A model generated the notes under the pieces. That model saw only the letters and a program-made list of their open reading frames with translations, was not told the origin of the DNA and did not search any database. From assembly GCF_023228785.1 (NCBI RefSeq), contig NZ_JALOAN010000010.1, forward strand, positions 7,561-71,560: DNA of 64,000 nucleotides. Direction: 5' to 3'. Shown here piece after piece: positions 42,726 to 51,496 of the stretch (the first letter of the stretch is position 1; every line of letters begins with the position of its first letter). The stretch is from Sulfurimonas sp. GTDB taxonomy: Bacteria; Campylobacterota; Campylobacteria; Campylobacterales; Sulfurimonadaceae. Made by a program: the position numbers and the translations under genes.

Positions 42726-43157
42726 ATGAAATTTTACATCGCTACAGATCATGCAGGAGTCGATTTAAAAGATTTTACTGTAGAATTGTTAAAGCAAAAG
42801 GGTCATGATGTTATAGATCTAGGTCCTTTTTCAAAGACAAGAGTAGATTATCCAGACTTTGCTATCAAAGTTTGTGAGGCTGTTTTAGCAGACAAAGGCT
42901 CTCAAGGAGTCCTAATCTGTGGATCTGGCATAGGAATGAGCATGGCAGCAAATCGCCATAGTGGCATTAGAGCTGCACTTTGTCATGATGCATATACTGC
43001 CATGGTTGCTAGAGGACACAACGACGCAAATGTTCTATGTTTTGGCGAGAGAGTTGTAGGTCAAGGGGTAGCAGAATCCATAATAGACTCATGGCTAAGC
43101 TCAACTTTTGAGGGTGGAAGACACTGCGGTCGTGTTGAGAAAATAGAGGCTATTTGA
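42726..43157 (+). CDS. rpiB: Ribose-5-phosphate isomerase B
   Basis: Interconverts ribulose and ribose 5-phosphate in the pentose phosphate path. Seen are FYIATDHAGVDLK, DLGPFSKTRVDYPDFA, the catalytic Cys in VLICGSGIGMSMAANR and GHNDANVLCFGERVVG. 143 residues is normal. Last gene of the folD run; a long inverted repeat begins 16 bases beyond its stop. Confidence 0.94.
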   Translation: MKFYIATDHAGVDLKDFTVELLKQKGHDVIDLGPFSKTRVDYPDFAIKVCEAVLADKGSQGVLICGSGIGMSMAANRHSGIRAALCHDAYTAMVARGHNDANVLCFGERVVGQGVAESIIDSWLSSTFEGGRHCGRVEKIEAI

Positions 43158-43172
43158 TATTTGCTTTTTCTT

Positions 43173-43250
43173 CTCGTCACACCTCTCCTGAGGTGTGATG
43201 TATCTGTGTTGATCGGTATTCGTTCCACCTCAGGAGAGATGGAACGAGAA
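43173..43250. repeat. Inverted-repeat element, copy 1
   Basis: Two palindromes, TCACACCTCTCCTGAGGTGT and GTTCCACCTCAGGAGAGATG with its GGAAC arm, are joined by about 22 bases. Across the whole element CTCTCCTGAGGTG and CACCTCAGGAGAG form a 13-bp inverted repeat, and TCTCGT/ACGAGA extend it. The reverse complement matches the element at 60944-61011 except for the centre. Confidence 0.8.
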
Positions 43251-43286
43251 ATGATAAATAGACAATAAACTAAGGGAGTATATACT

Positions 43287-43619
43287 ATGTTTTGGGAATG
43301 GTCACTTTTAACAATTTTATCAATACTCTGCGTATATCTCTTTGTAAAGATGTACTATTTTAAGAGCATTACTAGTAAAGAACAAAGAGGAAATGACCTT
43401 ATGAAGCTAACACTTCAAGAGGCTGAGATCCTTATTAGAAAGTATCAAATACAACTCCAAAGAGCTTTGGGAAATGTTGATATTTTAAGTGAAGAGCTTA
43501 CAAAACTTAGAAATGAGCTAAAAGTTCTAAAACAAAGAAACACTAAACATAGACAAGAAACAGATCGTCTAAATGGTAAGATCAAAGCACTAGAGGGTCG
43601 TATTGACGCTTTACTATAA
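43287..43619 (+). CDS. Membrane-anchored coiled-coil protein, function unknown
   Basis: 110 residues: one N-terminal transmembrane helix (WSLLTILSILCVYLFVKMYY) and then a continuous coiled coil (about residues 35-108, heptad-rich in L, E, K, R). Its shape resembles small cell-division or envelope scaffolds but has no motif I can name. It begins the apt-trpB run and is followed by apt after 9 bases. Confidence 0.7.
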   Translation: MFWEWSLLTILSILCVYLFVKMYYFKSITSKEQRGNDLMKLTLQEAEILIRKYQIQLQRALGNVDILSEELTKLRNELKVLKQRNTKHRQETDRLNGKIKALEGRIDALL

Positions 43620-43628
43620 GGAGAAAAA

Positions 43629-44180
43629 GTGATTGTACTTAGTAAAACAGAAAGAAAAATTATTGAAGAAGCTATCAGAGATGTAAAAGATTTTCCCAAA
43701 CCTGGGATTGTCTTTAAGGATATAACAACAATCCTAAATGATAAACACGCTTTTGGTGTTTTGATGAATCATCTCTACCAAAGATATAAAGAGTATAACC
43801 TAGACTATATAGTTGGCATTGATGCGAGAGGGTTTATCTTCGGAGCAGCTTTAGCTCAGATGCTAAGTATTGGCTTTGTTCCTATCCGTAAGCACGGAAA
43901 ACTTCCATATACTACTATTAGTGAGAAGTACTCACTGGAATATGGAGTAGATGAAGTTGAGATTCATATAGACGCTTTTAGAGGTCAAAAAGATGCAAGA
44001 GTTCTTCTTATAGATGACTTAATTGCTACTGGAGGAACTGCAACTGCTGCAGCTACTCTTATAAAACAGGCTGGAGCTGAGTGTGTTGAAGCTTGTTTTG
44101 TTGTTACTCTTACATCTTTAGATGGTTATAAAAACTTAGAAGAAAAAACTCCTGTTTATTCTCTTATAGAGGTGAAATAA
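43629..44180 (+). CDS. apt: Adenine phosphoribosyltransferase
   Basis: Salvages adenine to AMP with PRPP. Seen are DFPKPGIVFKDITTIL, DYIVGIDARGFIFGAALA and the PRPP signature VLLIDDLIATGGTATAA. 183 residues is normal. The start is GTG, with AAGGAG a good distance upstream. It overlaps trpB at the stop (TAATG). Confidence 0.96.
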   Translation: MIVLSKTERKIIEEAIRDVKDFPKPGIVFKDITTILNDKHAFGVLMNHLYQRYKEYNLDYIVGIDARGFIFGAALAQMLSIGFVPIRKHGKLPYTTISEKYSLEYGVDEVEIHIDAFRGQKDARVLLIDDLIATGGTATAAATLIKQAGAECVEACFVVTLTSLDGYKNLEEKTPVYSLIEVK

Positions 44181-45379
44181 TGTATATCCCAAAAGCTTCA
44201 AAATTTGATCCAGATGAAGATGGTCACTTTGGTATTTTTGGTGGCAGATTTGTACCTGAAACACTTATGCCAGCACTTTTAAAACTTAAAGATGAGTATG
44301 ACTTAATCCGCTTCGATGAGAGTTTTTGGAAGGAAGTTGATTACTACCTCAAAGACTATGTAGGTCGCCCTTCTCCACTCTACTATGCTAAAAATATCTC
44401 AGATGAGTTGGGTGCAAAGATCTACCTAAAAAGGGAAGATCTAAACCATACGGGTGCACATAAAGTTAACAATGTTATAGCTCAAGGGCTTATGGCTAAA
44501 AGACTTGGCTATAAAAAAATCATAGCTGAGACAGGTGCAGGTCAACACGGTGTTGCAACTGCTACGATCTGCGCACTTCTAGATCTTGAGTGTGAAGTTT
44601 TTATGGGTGCAAAAGACGCTGCTCGTCAAGAGTTAAATGTTTTTCGCATGAAGCTTCTTGGTGCTAAAGTAAATGCAGTGGAGAGTGGCTCAAAAACACT
44701 AAAAGATGCTATGAATGAGGCTATAAGACACTGGGTTACAAACACTAGAGATACTTTTTACATCATAGGAACAGTAGCGGGTCCGCATCCATATCCTATG
44801 ATGGTAAGAGATTTTCAATCCATCATCGGTTATGAAGCAAGAGCTCAGATCCTTGAAAAAGAAAACCGCTTACCAGACTATGTAATAGCTTGTATTGGCG
44901 GTGGTTCAAACGCTATAGGAACATTTCAACACTTCTTAGAAGATGAAGAAGTTGAGTGTATTGGCATTGAAGCAGGTGGGCTTGGCTTAGAGACACAAAA
45001 ACATGGTTGCTCTTTAAAAAAAGGTCGCCCTGGTGTCTTGCATGGTCAGATGAGCTATATACTCCAAGATGAAGATGGGCAGATCAAAGAGGCACACTCA
45101 ATCTCTGCCGGACTAGACTATCCTGGTATTGGTCCTGAACACTCTTTTCACTGTGACAATAAATCTGTAAGCTATGACAATGCAACAGATGAAGAGGCTC
45201 TTGAAGCTTTTGTATGGCTCTCTCAAAAAGAGGGAATTATCCCAGCTTTTGAGAGTGCTCATGCTATTGCTTATCTTAAAAAAATAAAAGATATAAAAGG
45301 TAAACTAATCATCGTAAACCTCTCTGGAAGAGGCGATAAAGACATGATCCAAGCAAAGGAAATCTTACATTTCGACTAG
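44180..45379 (+). CDS. trpB: Tryptophan synthase beta subunit
   Basis: PLP enzyme joining indole and serine. Seen are KREDLNHTGAHKVNNVI with the PLP Lys, AETGAGQHGVATATICAL, ACIGGGSNAIGTF (phosphate loop) and PGIGPEHSFH. 399 residues matches the standard TrpB1 type. It lies behind apt; no trpA or other trp genes are in the window, so trpA must be elsewhere. Confidence 0.95.
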   Translation: MYIPKASKFDPDEDGHFGIFGGRFVPETLMPALLKLKDEYDLIRFDESFWKEVDYYLKDYVGRPSPLYYAKNISDELGAKIYLKREDLNHTGAHKVNNVIAQGLMAKRLGYKKIIAETGAGQHGVATATICALLDLECEVFMGAKDAARQELNVFRMKLLGAKVNAVESGSKTLKDAMNEAIRHWVTNTRDTFYIIGTVAGPHPYPMMVRDFQSIIGYEARAQILEKENRLPDYVIACIGGGSNAIGTFQHFLEDEEVECIGIEAGGLGLETQKHGCSLKKGRPGVLHGQMSYILQDEDGQIKEAHSISAGLDYPGIGPEHSFHCDNKSVSYDNATDEEALEAFVWLSQKEGIIPAFESAHAIAYLKKIKDIKGKLIIVNLSGRGDKDMIQAKEILHFD

Positions 45380-45437
45380 TCCAAGGGTTTTTTTTCTTTA
45401 GCTACAATAGAGATAAATTTTTCTCAAGGAGTTTGTT

Positions 45438-46040
45438 GTGGAGTATATAGAACACGGAATTTCTATAGGTGTAAACCGAGTAGATGATTTTTTCTTTATC
45501 AAGATGAAGATAGTTGGTAAGTTAACACATAATGACTATGCAAGTATGACTCCAATGCTAGAGAGTTCACTTGAAGGGGCAAAAGATCTTAAAGTAAAAA
45601 TGCTTTTAGATGCTACTGAGTTTGATGGCTGGGAACTAAGAGCTGCCTGGGATGACTTTAAATTTGGAATGAAGTATAAAGATCTCTTTAGCAAGATCGC
45701 CATTGTTGGAGCTAGTACTACTGATGAGTATTTAGCAAAAGTTGGAAGTTGGTTTATAAGTGGTGAGATGGAGTTTTTTAGCTCACTTGATAGTGCTTAT
45801 GCATGGCTAAGTAGAGAAGAGGTAAAACCTGTAACTCCTGTGCAAAAAGATATGCACTCAAGAAAGCAAACTATACAAGACGATTTAGAATCACTCTTTA
45901 GATCGAACCTTAGAGTGACCGGCTACAATGTCCCAGAGCCAAATGGACAAAATGCATCTGAAATTTTACTTGAAATCTTTGAAGAGAAATTAAGAAGCAT
46001 ACAAGATGATGTAAAAGCTAAAAAGTACATGAACTATTAG
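45438..46040 (+). CDS. SpoIIAA-like STAS-domain protein
   Basis: 200 residues. The first ~125 fit the SpoIIAA-like (STAS) fold: FFIKMKIVGKLTHNDYASMT, a VKMLLDATEFDGWEL strand, FGMKYKDLFSKIAIVG and a WFISGEMEFFSSLDSAYAWL end. The rest is charged and probably disordered. Such proteins are of unknown role outside sporulation. The start is GTG with AAGGAG upstream, and a weak TACAAT (45403-45408) could be its -10. Confidence 0.75.
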   Translation: MEYIEHGISIGVNRVDDFFFIKMKIVGKLTHNDYASMTPMLESSLEGAKDLKVKMLLDATEFDGWELRAAWDDFKFGMKYKDLFSKIAIVGASTTDEYLAKVGSWFISGEMEFFSSLDSAYAWLSREEVKPVTPVQKDMHSRKQTIQDDLESLFRSNLRVTGYNVPEPNGQNASEILLEIFEEKLRSIQDDVKAKKYMNY

Positions 46041-46082
46041 AGATCTAGTAAAAATCTCACAAAAATAAACTATGGATAAACA

Positions 46083-47495
46083 ATGAATATAAAACTAATA
46101 AATAAAAATATTGCTGATATAAAAGCAGACATTAAAGTTGAGTTTTTAACTCCTGATGAACTTAAAAAACATAAAGAGTTTAAGCTTTTAAATTTAACTG
46201 GATTTAAAGCAGAGCAAGACTCTATCTGTTTTTTACATGAAAAAGGTTTGCTTTTTTGTGGTGTTGATAGCAAAAAAAGTGATGATATAAGAAGTGCAAC
46301 TACTAGCATGATCAAAGCGTTAAAATCTTCAAACTATGAAAGTGCCGTTTTTGGTGCGTTAAAAGCCAACTCACTTGCTGCTATGGTTGAGGGTGTTGTT
46401 CTTGGTGGATATGAGTTTAATGATTACAAATCAAAACCTAAAGAAAATAAGTTAGAAAATATCTTCATTGCATCTAACGAGCTTGATTATAAAAAACTTA
46501 AAACTATCTTTAAAGATGCACTCATTATTTCTAATGCTACTTGCTTCACTAGAGATATAGTAAATACTGCTCCACAAGAGCTTAATCCTCTATCACTTGC
46601 ATACTTAGCACAAAGATTAGCTGATGAAAATTCTTTAGAGTGTGAGATTTTTGCAGAAGATGAGCTAAAAAAACAAAACATGAACGCAATGCTTGCAGTT
46701 GGTCGTGCATCTATCCACCAAAGCCAACTTATCCACTTAGCTTATAAGCCAAAAAAAGCCAAAAAGATCATCTCTCTTGTTGGAAAAGGCCTAACTTATG
46801 ATAGTGGTGGACTTAGCTTAAAGCCCTCAACTTCAATGGTAACTATGAAGATGGATAAAGCTGGAGCTTGTTCAGTTTTAGGCATCATTAAAGCTGTTAG
46901 TGAGTTAAAGCTAGATATTGAAGTTCACGCTTTTATAGGTGCAGTTGAGAACATGGTTGGTGGGGATGCTTACAAACCAGATGATGTCTTAGTTTCAAGA
47001 AGTGGAACCACTATAGAAGTTAGAAACACAGATGCTGAGGGTCGTTTAGTCTTAGCAGATGTCCTAGACTATGCACAAGAGAAGGTAGATGCAGATGCAA
47101 TCTTTGACTTTGCAACTCTAACTGGTGCTTGTATGGTTGCCCTTGGTCAATATACAACTGGAGTTATGGGACACTCTCATAAGCTAAAGCATGAGATCTC
47201 AAAAGCCGCTACTGCTTCTGGTGAACTAACTGGTTCTTTGCCGTTTAACAAACATCTTAAAAAGCTTATAAAGAGTGAAATAGCTGATATTTCAAATGTC
47301 TCTTCAAAGCCTTATGGTGGAGCTATCACAGCAGGCTTGTTTTTAGATAACTTTATAAAAGATGAAAATAAAGATAAGTGGTTACATTTTGACATAGCAG
47401 GTTCAGCATACACAGAGACTCCTTGGGATTGTAATGTTTATGGGGCAACTGGTGCAAGTGTCCGTTTTATGAGTGAATACTTAAAAAATATATGA
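46083..47495 (+). CDS. pepA: Leucyl (cytosol) aminopeptidase
   Basis: M17 metallopeptidase with two metal ions. The catalytic domain holds VGKGLTYDSGGLSLKP, TMKMDKAGACSVLG (Lys and Asp), the NTDAEGRLVLADVLDYAQ metal/catalytic loop and FDFATLTGACMVALG. The N-terminal half is the typical macro-like domain, weakly conserved here. 470 residues. Its stop overlaps the transporter gene (ATGA). Confidence 0.94.
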   Translation: MNIKLINKNIADIKADIKVEFLTPDELKKHKEFKLLNLTGFKAEQDSICFLHEKGLLFCGVDSKKSDDIRSATTSMIKALKSSNYESAVFGALKANSLAAMVEGVVLGGYEFNDYKSKPKENKLENIFIASNELDYKKLKTIFKDALIISNATCFTRDIVNTAPQELNPLSLAYLAQRLADENSLECEIFAEDELKKQNMNAMLAVGRASIHQSQLIHLAYKPKKAKKIISLVGKGLTYDSGGLSLKPSTSMVTMKMDKAGACSVLGIIKAVSELKLDIEVHAFIGAVENMVGGDAYKPDDVLVSRSGTTIEVRNTDAEGRLVLADVLDYAQEKVDADAIFDFATLTGACMVALGQYTTGVMGHSHKLKHEISKAATASGELTGSLPFNKHLKKLIKSEIADISNVSSKPYGGAITAGLFLDNFIKDENKDKWLHFDIAGSAYTETPWDCNVYGATGASVRFMSEYLKNI

Positions 47496-48367
47496 CAAAA
47501 GAGCGCGAAGGCGAACTTTTAATGTCAGGACTCTCCATCTTGGAGAGTTGGTTTCCGATACTCTCAATAGTAGCCATTTCACACATCGGAGCACTTCATA
47601 CTTATGCTTTTTCTCTATTTATTTCTTTATTCTTTTTTATATTTTTGATGCTAAAAAAAGATCTCTTTAGTGAGTTAAAAAATAGAGCCGCATATAGAGA
47701 TCTACTACTTACAAGTTTTTGGATCACTACTCTTTTTGCCCTAGTTTTTATCGGTATGCAGTTTACTACAGCTGGCAATATGTCGGTGATAATATTTACT
47801 CAACTATTTTTCTCTTACCTCTATTTTAATGTTTTTGGCAAAGAAAAAATAGACTTAATTCATGCTCTTGGAGCTTTATTTATGGGTATAGGAGCTATTA
47901 TCATACTTATTCCAGATGATTTGACTCTTAACAAGGGAGATCTTATAATCTTTGCAGCAGCAGCTATCGCTCCTATTGCAAATTTTTACTCAAAACGTGC
48001 GAGAAAATACTGCTCATCAGTGACAATACTTGGTTTTAGAACAATCATAGCACTTCCAGTTATAGCCCTTTTAGCTTGGATAATAGAGCCTAAAATTAGC
48101 CTAAATGAATTAGAAAATGCACTTCCTTATATCATACTTATCGGTTTAGTTATCTTTGGCATCTCTAAGATTTTATGGATGGAAGCACTTCATAGGATCT
48201 CTATCACAAAGGTAAGTGCTATGATTGCTTTTGTACCTCCTTTAACACTTTTTTTTGCTTTTGTATATTTAAATGAAGTGCCAGAATTTCGTCAAATGTT
48301 AGGGATAATTCCCATTCTTATTGGTGGATATCTATTAACAAAACCAATAAAAAGAATCTCTATATAG
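47492..48367 (+). CDS. EamA/DMT-family transporter
   Basis: 291 residues, ten membrane helices as two EamA halves; helices at the C-terminus include AMIAFVPPLTLFFAFVYLNE, the usual DMT pattern. Likely an exporter of small metabolites; the substrate is unknown. The ATG overlaps the pepA stop. An ATG ten codons downstream is an alternative start. Confidence 0.85.
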   Translation: MTKEREGELLMSGLSILESWFPILSIVAISHIGALHTYAFSLFISLFFFIFLMLKKDLFSELKNRAAYRDLLLTSFWITTLFALVFIGMQFTTAGNMSVIIFTQLFFSYLYFNVFGKEKIDLIHALGALFMGIGAIIILIPDDLTLNKGDLIIFAAAAIAPIANFYSKRARKYCSSVTILGFRTIIALPVIALLAWIIEPKISLNELENALPYIILIGLVIFGISKILWMEALHRISITKVSAMIAFVPPLTLFFAFVYLNEVPEFRQMLGIIPILIGGYLLTKPIKRISI

Positions 48368-48868
48368 ATGCAAACAAACACTAAAAAGCCAAATCTATAC
48401 TTATTTACAGATGGTAGTGCCAATCCTCAAAAAAAGTTTGGTTTTGGTGCTTATCTACTTCTAAATGAAGATGAACTACACTCTATTACTCTCTCTAAAG
48501 AAGATGTCTTTACTAAAAAATTTGAAGATACTAGCTCATCTAAACTTGAACTAGAAGCCTTGCTTTGGGCACTAAATAAGATAAGTGTAAAAGAGAGAAA
48601 AGTTATTATTTTTACAGATTGTCAAAATATTATTGGGCTTTATGATAGGCGTAAAAAGTTTGAAAAAAACAACTATATGACCAGTAAAAAAACTCTTATA
48701 AAAAACTATGAACTATACAAAGAATTTTACAGACTTACAGATAATATAGAGTGTGATTTTGTAAAAGTTAAAGGTCATAAAAAAGATAAAGACAAAAACA
48801 TGATTGACAAGATCTTTACTCTAGTAGACAAAGCAGCGAGAGATGCTCTAAGAGAAGAAGTTTTATAA
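48368..48868 (+). CDS. RNase H-like nuclease
   Basis: 166 residues of the RNase H fold: LYLFTDGSANPQKK (first Asp), SSKLELEALLWAL (Glu), VIIFTDCQNIIGL (second Asp) and FTLVDKAARDAL (last Asp). All four metal ligands seem present, so an RNase HI-type activity on RNA-DNA hybrids is plausible. It differs from E. coli RnhA in its linker regions. It starts directly after the transporter gene. Confidence 0.85.
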   Translation: MQTNTKKPNLYLFTDGSANPQKKFGFGAYLLLNEDELHSITLSKEDVFTKKFEDTSSSKLELEALLWALNKISVKERKVIIFTDCQNIIGLYDRRKKFEKNNYMTSKKTLIKNYELYKEFYRLTDNIECDFVKVKGHKKDKDKNMIDKIFTLVDKAARDALREEVL

Positions 48869-48932
48869 ACTCAAAGACCTTTCTCAAATTATCATATTTT
48901 TATCCCTCAATCACTTGAAAGTATTGTAAGAG

Positions 48933-48938
48933 TATAAT
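48933..48938 (+). promoter_or_regulatory. -10 box for ychF
   Basis: Perfect TATAAT in the 145-base gap before ychF, 75 bases upstream of its ATG. Confidence 0.45.
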
Positions 48939-49013
48939 GCCATTTATCTTAACTGTCTCATCATTAAACAGTATTAAAGAAACAAACAAATATAAATATA
49001 TATCGGAGAAGAA

Positions 49014-50114
49014 ATGGGTGTAAGTATAGGTCTAGTAGGACTTCCAAATGTCGGTAAATCAACAACATTTAATGCATTAACAAAAGCGCAAAACGCAGAG
49101 GCTGCAAACTATCCATTTTGTACCATAGAGCCAAACAAGGCTGTTGTTCCTGTTCCAGATAAAAGATTAACAGAACTTGCAAAGATAGTAAACCCCCAGA
49201 GAATTCAGTACTCTACACTTGATTTCGTAGATATCGCAGGTCTAGTAAAAGGTGCTTCAAAAGGTGAAGGACTTGGAAACAAGTTTCTCTCAAACATACG
49301 CGAAACTGAGGTCATCCTTCAAATAGTAAGATGTTTTGATGATGAAAACATTGTTCATAACGAGGGTAGCATAGATCCACTTCGCGATGTTGAGATTATC
49401 GAAGGTGAGCTTATTCTTGCTGATATTGAAGTTTTATCTAACCGTATTGATAGACTAAAAAAACAAGCAAAAGCAGATAAGAGTGCAAAAGAGATGCTAG
49501 ATATGGCAGAAGAGTTGATGGAGTTTTTAGCTGAGGGTGAATTAGCAAGAAATTTCAAAGATGTTGATAGTGAAATATATAAGCAGCTAAATTCAGAAGT
49601 TAGATTTTTAACTAACAAAGAGATTATGTATGGAGCTAATACTGATGAAGATGGTCTTTTACAAGACAATGATTATGTAATAGCACTTAGAGATCATGCT
49701 ACTAAAAACAATTGCGAACTCATCAAGCTATGTGCGAAGATTGAAGAAGAACTTATCGGTCTTGAAGATGATGAAGCGCAAGAATTTTTAACAGATCTAG
49801 GTGTAGAAGAGTCAGGACTAGAACAGATCATACAAAAAGGTTTTGATAAGTTAGGGCTTATGAGTTACTTTACTGCAGGCGTTAAAGAGGTTCGTTCTTG
49901 GACTATTAGAAAAAACTCAACTGCACCAAAAGCAGCAGCTGCCATTCACAATGACTTTGAGAAAGGTTTCATTCGTGCGGAGGTCATTTCTTATGAAGAC
50001 TTTATAACTTATGGCGGAGAAGCAAAGGCAAAAGAAGCTGGAAAGATGAGACTAGAAGGTAAAGAGTACATCGTACAAGATGGCGATGTTATGCATTTTA
50101 GATTTAATGTATAA
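49014..50114 (+). CDS. ychF: Ribosome-binding GTPase/ATPase YchF
   Basis: Obg-family P-loop protein that binds the ribosome and prefers ATP. Seen are GLVGLPNVGKSTTFNALT (P-loop), FVDIAGLVKGASKGEGLGN (G3 region), the N-T-D-E variant of G4 in YGANTDEDG and the C-terminal TGS domain (FIRAEVISYEDFITYGG). 366 residues is normal. The ATG has GGAGAAG upstream. Confidence 0.95.
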   Translation: MGVSIGLVGLPNVGKSTTFNALTKAQNAEAANYPFCTIEPNKAVVPVPDKRLTELAKIVNPQRIQYSTLDFVDIAGLVKGASKGEGLGNKFLSNIRETEVILQIVRCFDDENIVHNEGSIDPLRDVEIIEGELILADIEVLSNRIDRLKKQAKADKSAKEMLDMAEELMEFLAEGELARNFKDVDSEIYKQLNSEVRFLTNKEIMYGANTDEDGLLQDNDYVIALRDHATKNNCELIKLCAKIEEELIGLEDDEAQEFLTDLGVEESGLEQIIQKGFDKLGLMSYFTAGVKEVRSWTIRKNSTAPKAAAAIHNDFEKGFIRAEVISYEDFITYGGEAKAKEAGKMRLEGKEYIVQDGDVMHFRFNV

Positions 50115-50146
50115 AATGATAAACTACTTATAAATAAACTCAAAGA

Positions 50147-50280
50147 GGCACTAGTGCCGAGGGCTTTCTGCCGAAGAAAACCAAGCGCGCACGACAGAGT
50201 ACCCTTTGGGTATTAGCGTAGCCAAAGGGACTTTGTTCCTTTGGTGTGACAAAATAAATGAAGGTTTCTTTCATTTTATA
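50147..50280. repeat. Structured intergenic element, copy 1
   Basis: About 130 bases matching the element at 57604. The first 74 bases differ at only six positions. Hairpins: GGCAC-TA-GTGCC, GGCTTTC(7-base loop)GAAAACC, GTACCC-TTT-GGGTAT, a variable stem CCAAAGG/CCTTTGG and a terminal AAATGAA/TTCATTT followed by T. It starts 33 bases after the ychF stop and ends about 23 bases before the next ATG. The transcribed strand is uncertain. Confidence 0.75.
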
Positions 50281-50302
50281 ACATAAAATTAAGGATATTA
50301 TT

Positions 50303-50902
50303 ATGGAATTAAAATATGTTGGTCCAAAGCCTATTATCTCTCATACAGGTATAGAATTTGATAACAATAAAGAAGACAAATATGTCTACTTAAATATAGC
50401 AGTTCAACTTATAAAAGCACTTAACCATGAGTACTTTGAGGATAAAGTATATACTTATGAAGCCTCAACTAAAAGACTAGAAAAAGATGAGCTCTTTGAT
50501 GAGTTAAAAAAAATATGTCCAAATATAAATACTCTTGTGGAAAAACAAAATCATGATATAGAAGAAGAGATAGAACATGATTTAAAAAGAGCCCAAGAAA
50601 ATAGTGTACTAAGTGAAGAAAACAAAGAAGTTTTATATAACAATATAAATATTATGCGCGATTATCTTATTCAAAGATCCATCAATAAAAGTGTTTACTA
50701 TTGTGTTATATATGCACTAGCAGATATGCTAAAAAAAGATCATATCAACTATATAGTAGCTCCACTATTTCAAAAATTTGCTCATGTTCTTCACTCAGTC
50801 CAAGGAAGTCTAAAAAGACAAAAAACTCCAATAGAAACTGCAGTAGATGTTTTTAAAAAAGATAATGGTCTTTTTGTAAAACTAAAAGTAATCAACAAGT
50901 AG
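50303..50902 (+). CDS. Unknown conserved protein
   Basis: 199 residues, soluble, no signal peptide or membrane helix. Charged and helical with a Lys/Glu-rich middle (NHDIEEEIEHDLKRAQE). I do not recognise a family. The ATG is preceded by AAGGATATT. It follows the structured element at 50147, in the same orientation, which might control it. Its stop is 18 bases from the convergent gene. Confidence 0.65.
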   Translation: MELKYVGPKPIISHTGIEFDNNKEDKYVYLNIAVQLIKALNHEYFEDKVYTYEASTKRLEKDELFDELKKICPNINTLVEKQNHDIEEEIEHDLKRAQENSVLSEENKEVLYNNINIMRDYLIQRSINKSVYYCVIYALADMLKKDHINYIVAPLFQKFAHVLHSVQGSLKRQKTPIETAVDVFKKDNGLFVKLKVINK

Positions 50903-50920
50903 TACTACAAAAAGTAAAAC

Positions 50921-51388
50921 CTAAAAGTTTAAAATATCCTCTAACTTGGGTTTTAGCTTGTCGGCAATCTCAAAAGCCATACGACTTGTACTAAGGATAG
51001 TTTTTGAGTCGCCTTTATCATCTTCAAGCTCTCTAAATCTCTCTAATAGCTGTTTTTTATACTCATTTAGCATCTGATCAATATCCATCTTTGAGTCTGG
51101 ATTATCTTCTAATTCTTTTTCTAATTTTTTCTTATACTCTTCTAGCATCTCTTCTATCTTTTGCATATTAAAATCATGCATAAATTTAAAAGAACCCTTC
51201 TCTGTTAGGTCTTTTTTAAACTGTTGAAGTGCCGTATCTTCTGCGTTTATCTCGTCACGACTCTTATACTCTTTTATTTGAGTTTGAGTTTGTTTTTCAT
51301 CATTTAAAGCAAACGCTATATCAGATTCCCGTGTTTCTTCTTTGTTTTTACTATAGTAAAAAGCACTTGTAGAACTACCAACTAACAT
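50921..51388 (-). CDS. Charged helical protein, function unknown
   Basis: 155 residues, highly charged, mostly helical with a likely coiled coil (EEMLEEYKKKLEKELED and MLNEYKKQLLERFREL share a repeated M-L-x-E-Y-K-K-x-L pattern). No membrane segment or signal peptide. The ATG has AGGAG upstream, supporting a real gene. Function unknown; such short flagellum- or motility-linked coils occur in Campylobacterota but no evidence ties it to them. Confidence 0.6.
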   Translation of the reverse strand: MLVGSSTSAFYYSKNKEETRESDIAFALNDEKQTQTQIKEYKSRDEINAEDTALQQFKKDLTEKGSFKFMHDFNMQKIEEMLEEYKKKLEKELEDNPDSKMDIDQMLNEYKKQLLERFRELEDDKGDSKTILSTSRMAFEIADKLKPKLEDILNF

Positions 51389-51496
51389 AACCTACTCCTG
51401 TTTTTTAAAAACTATAAGCAATAACTATACCTTTTATTTTTAAAGTAAGCTTTCAAATAAAATAGATAAACTTTCATCAAAAAAACAGGGCTAACT

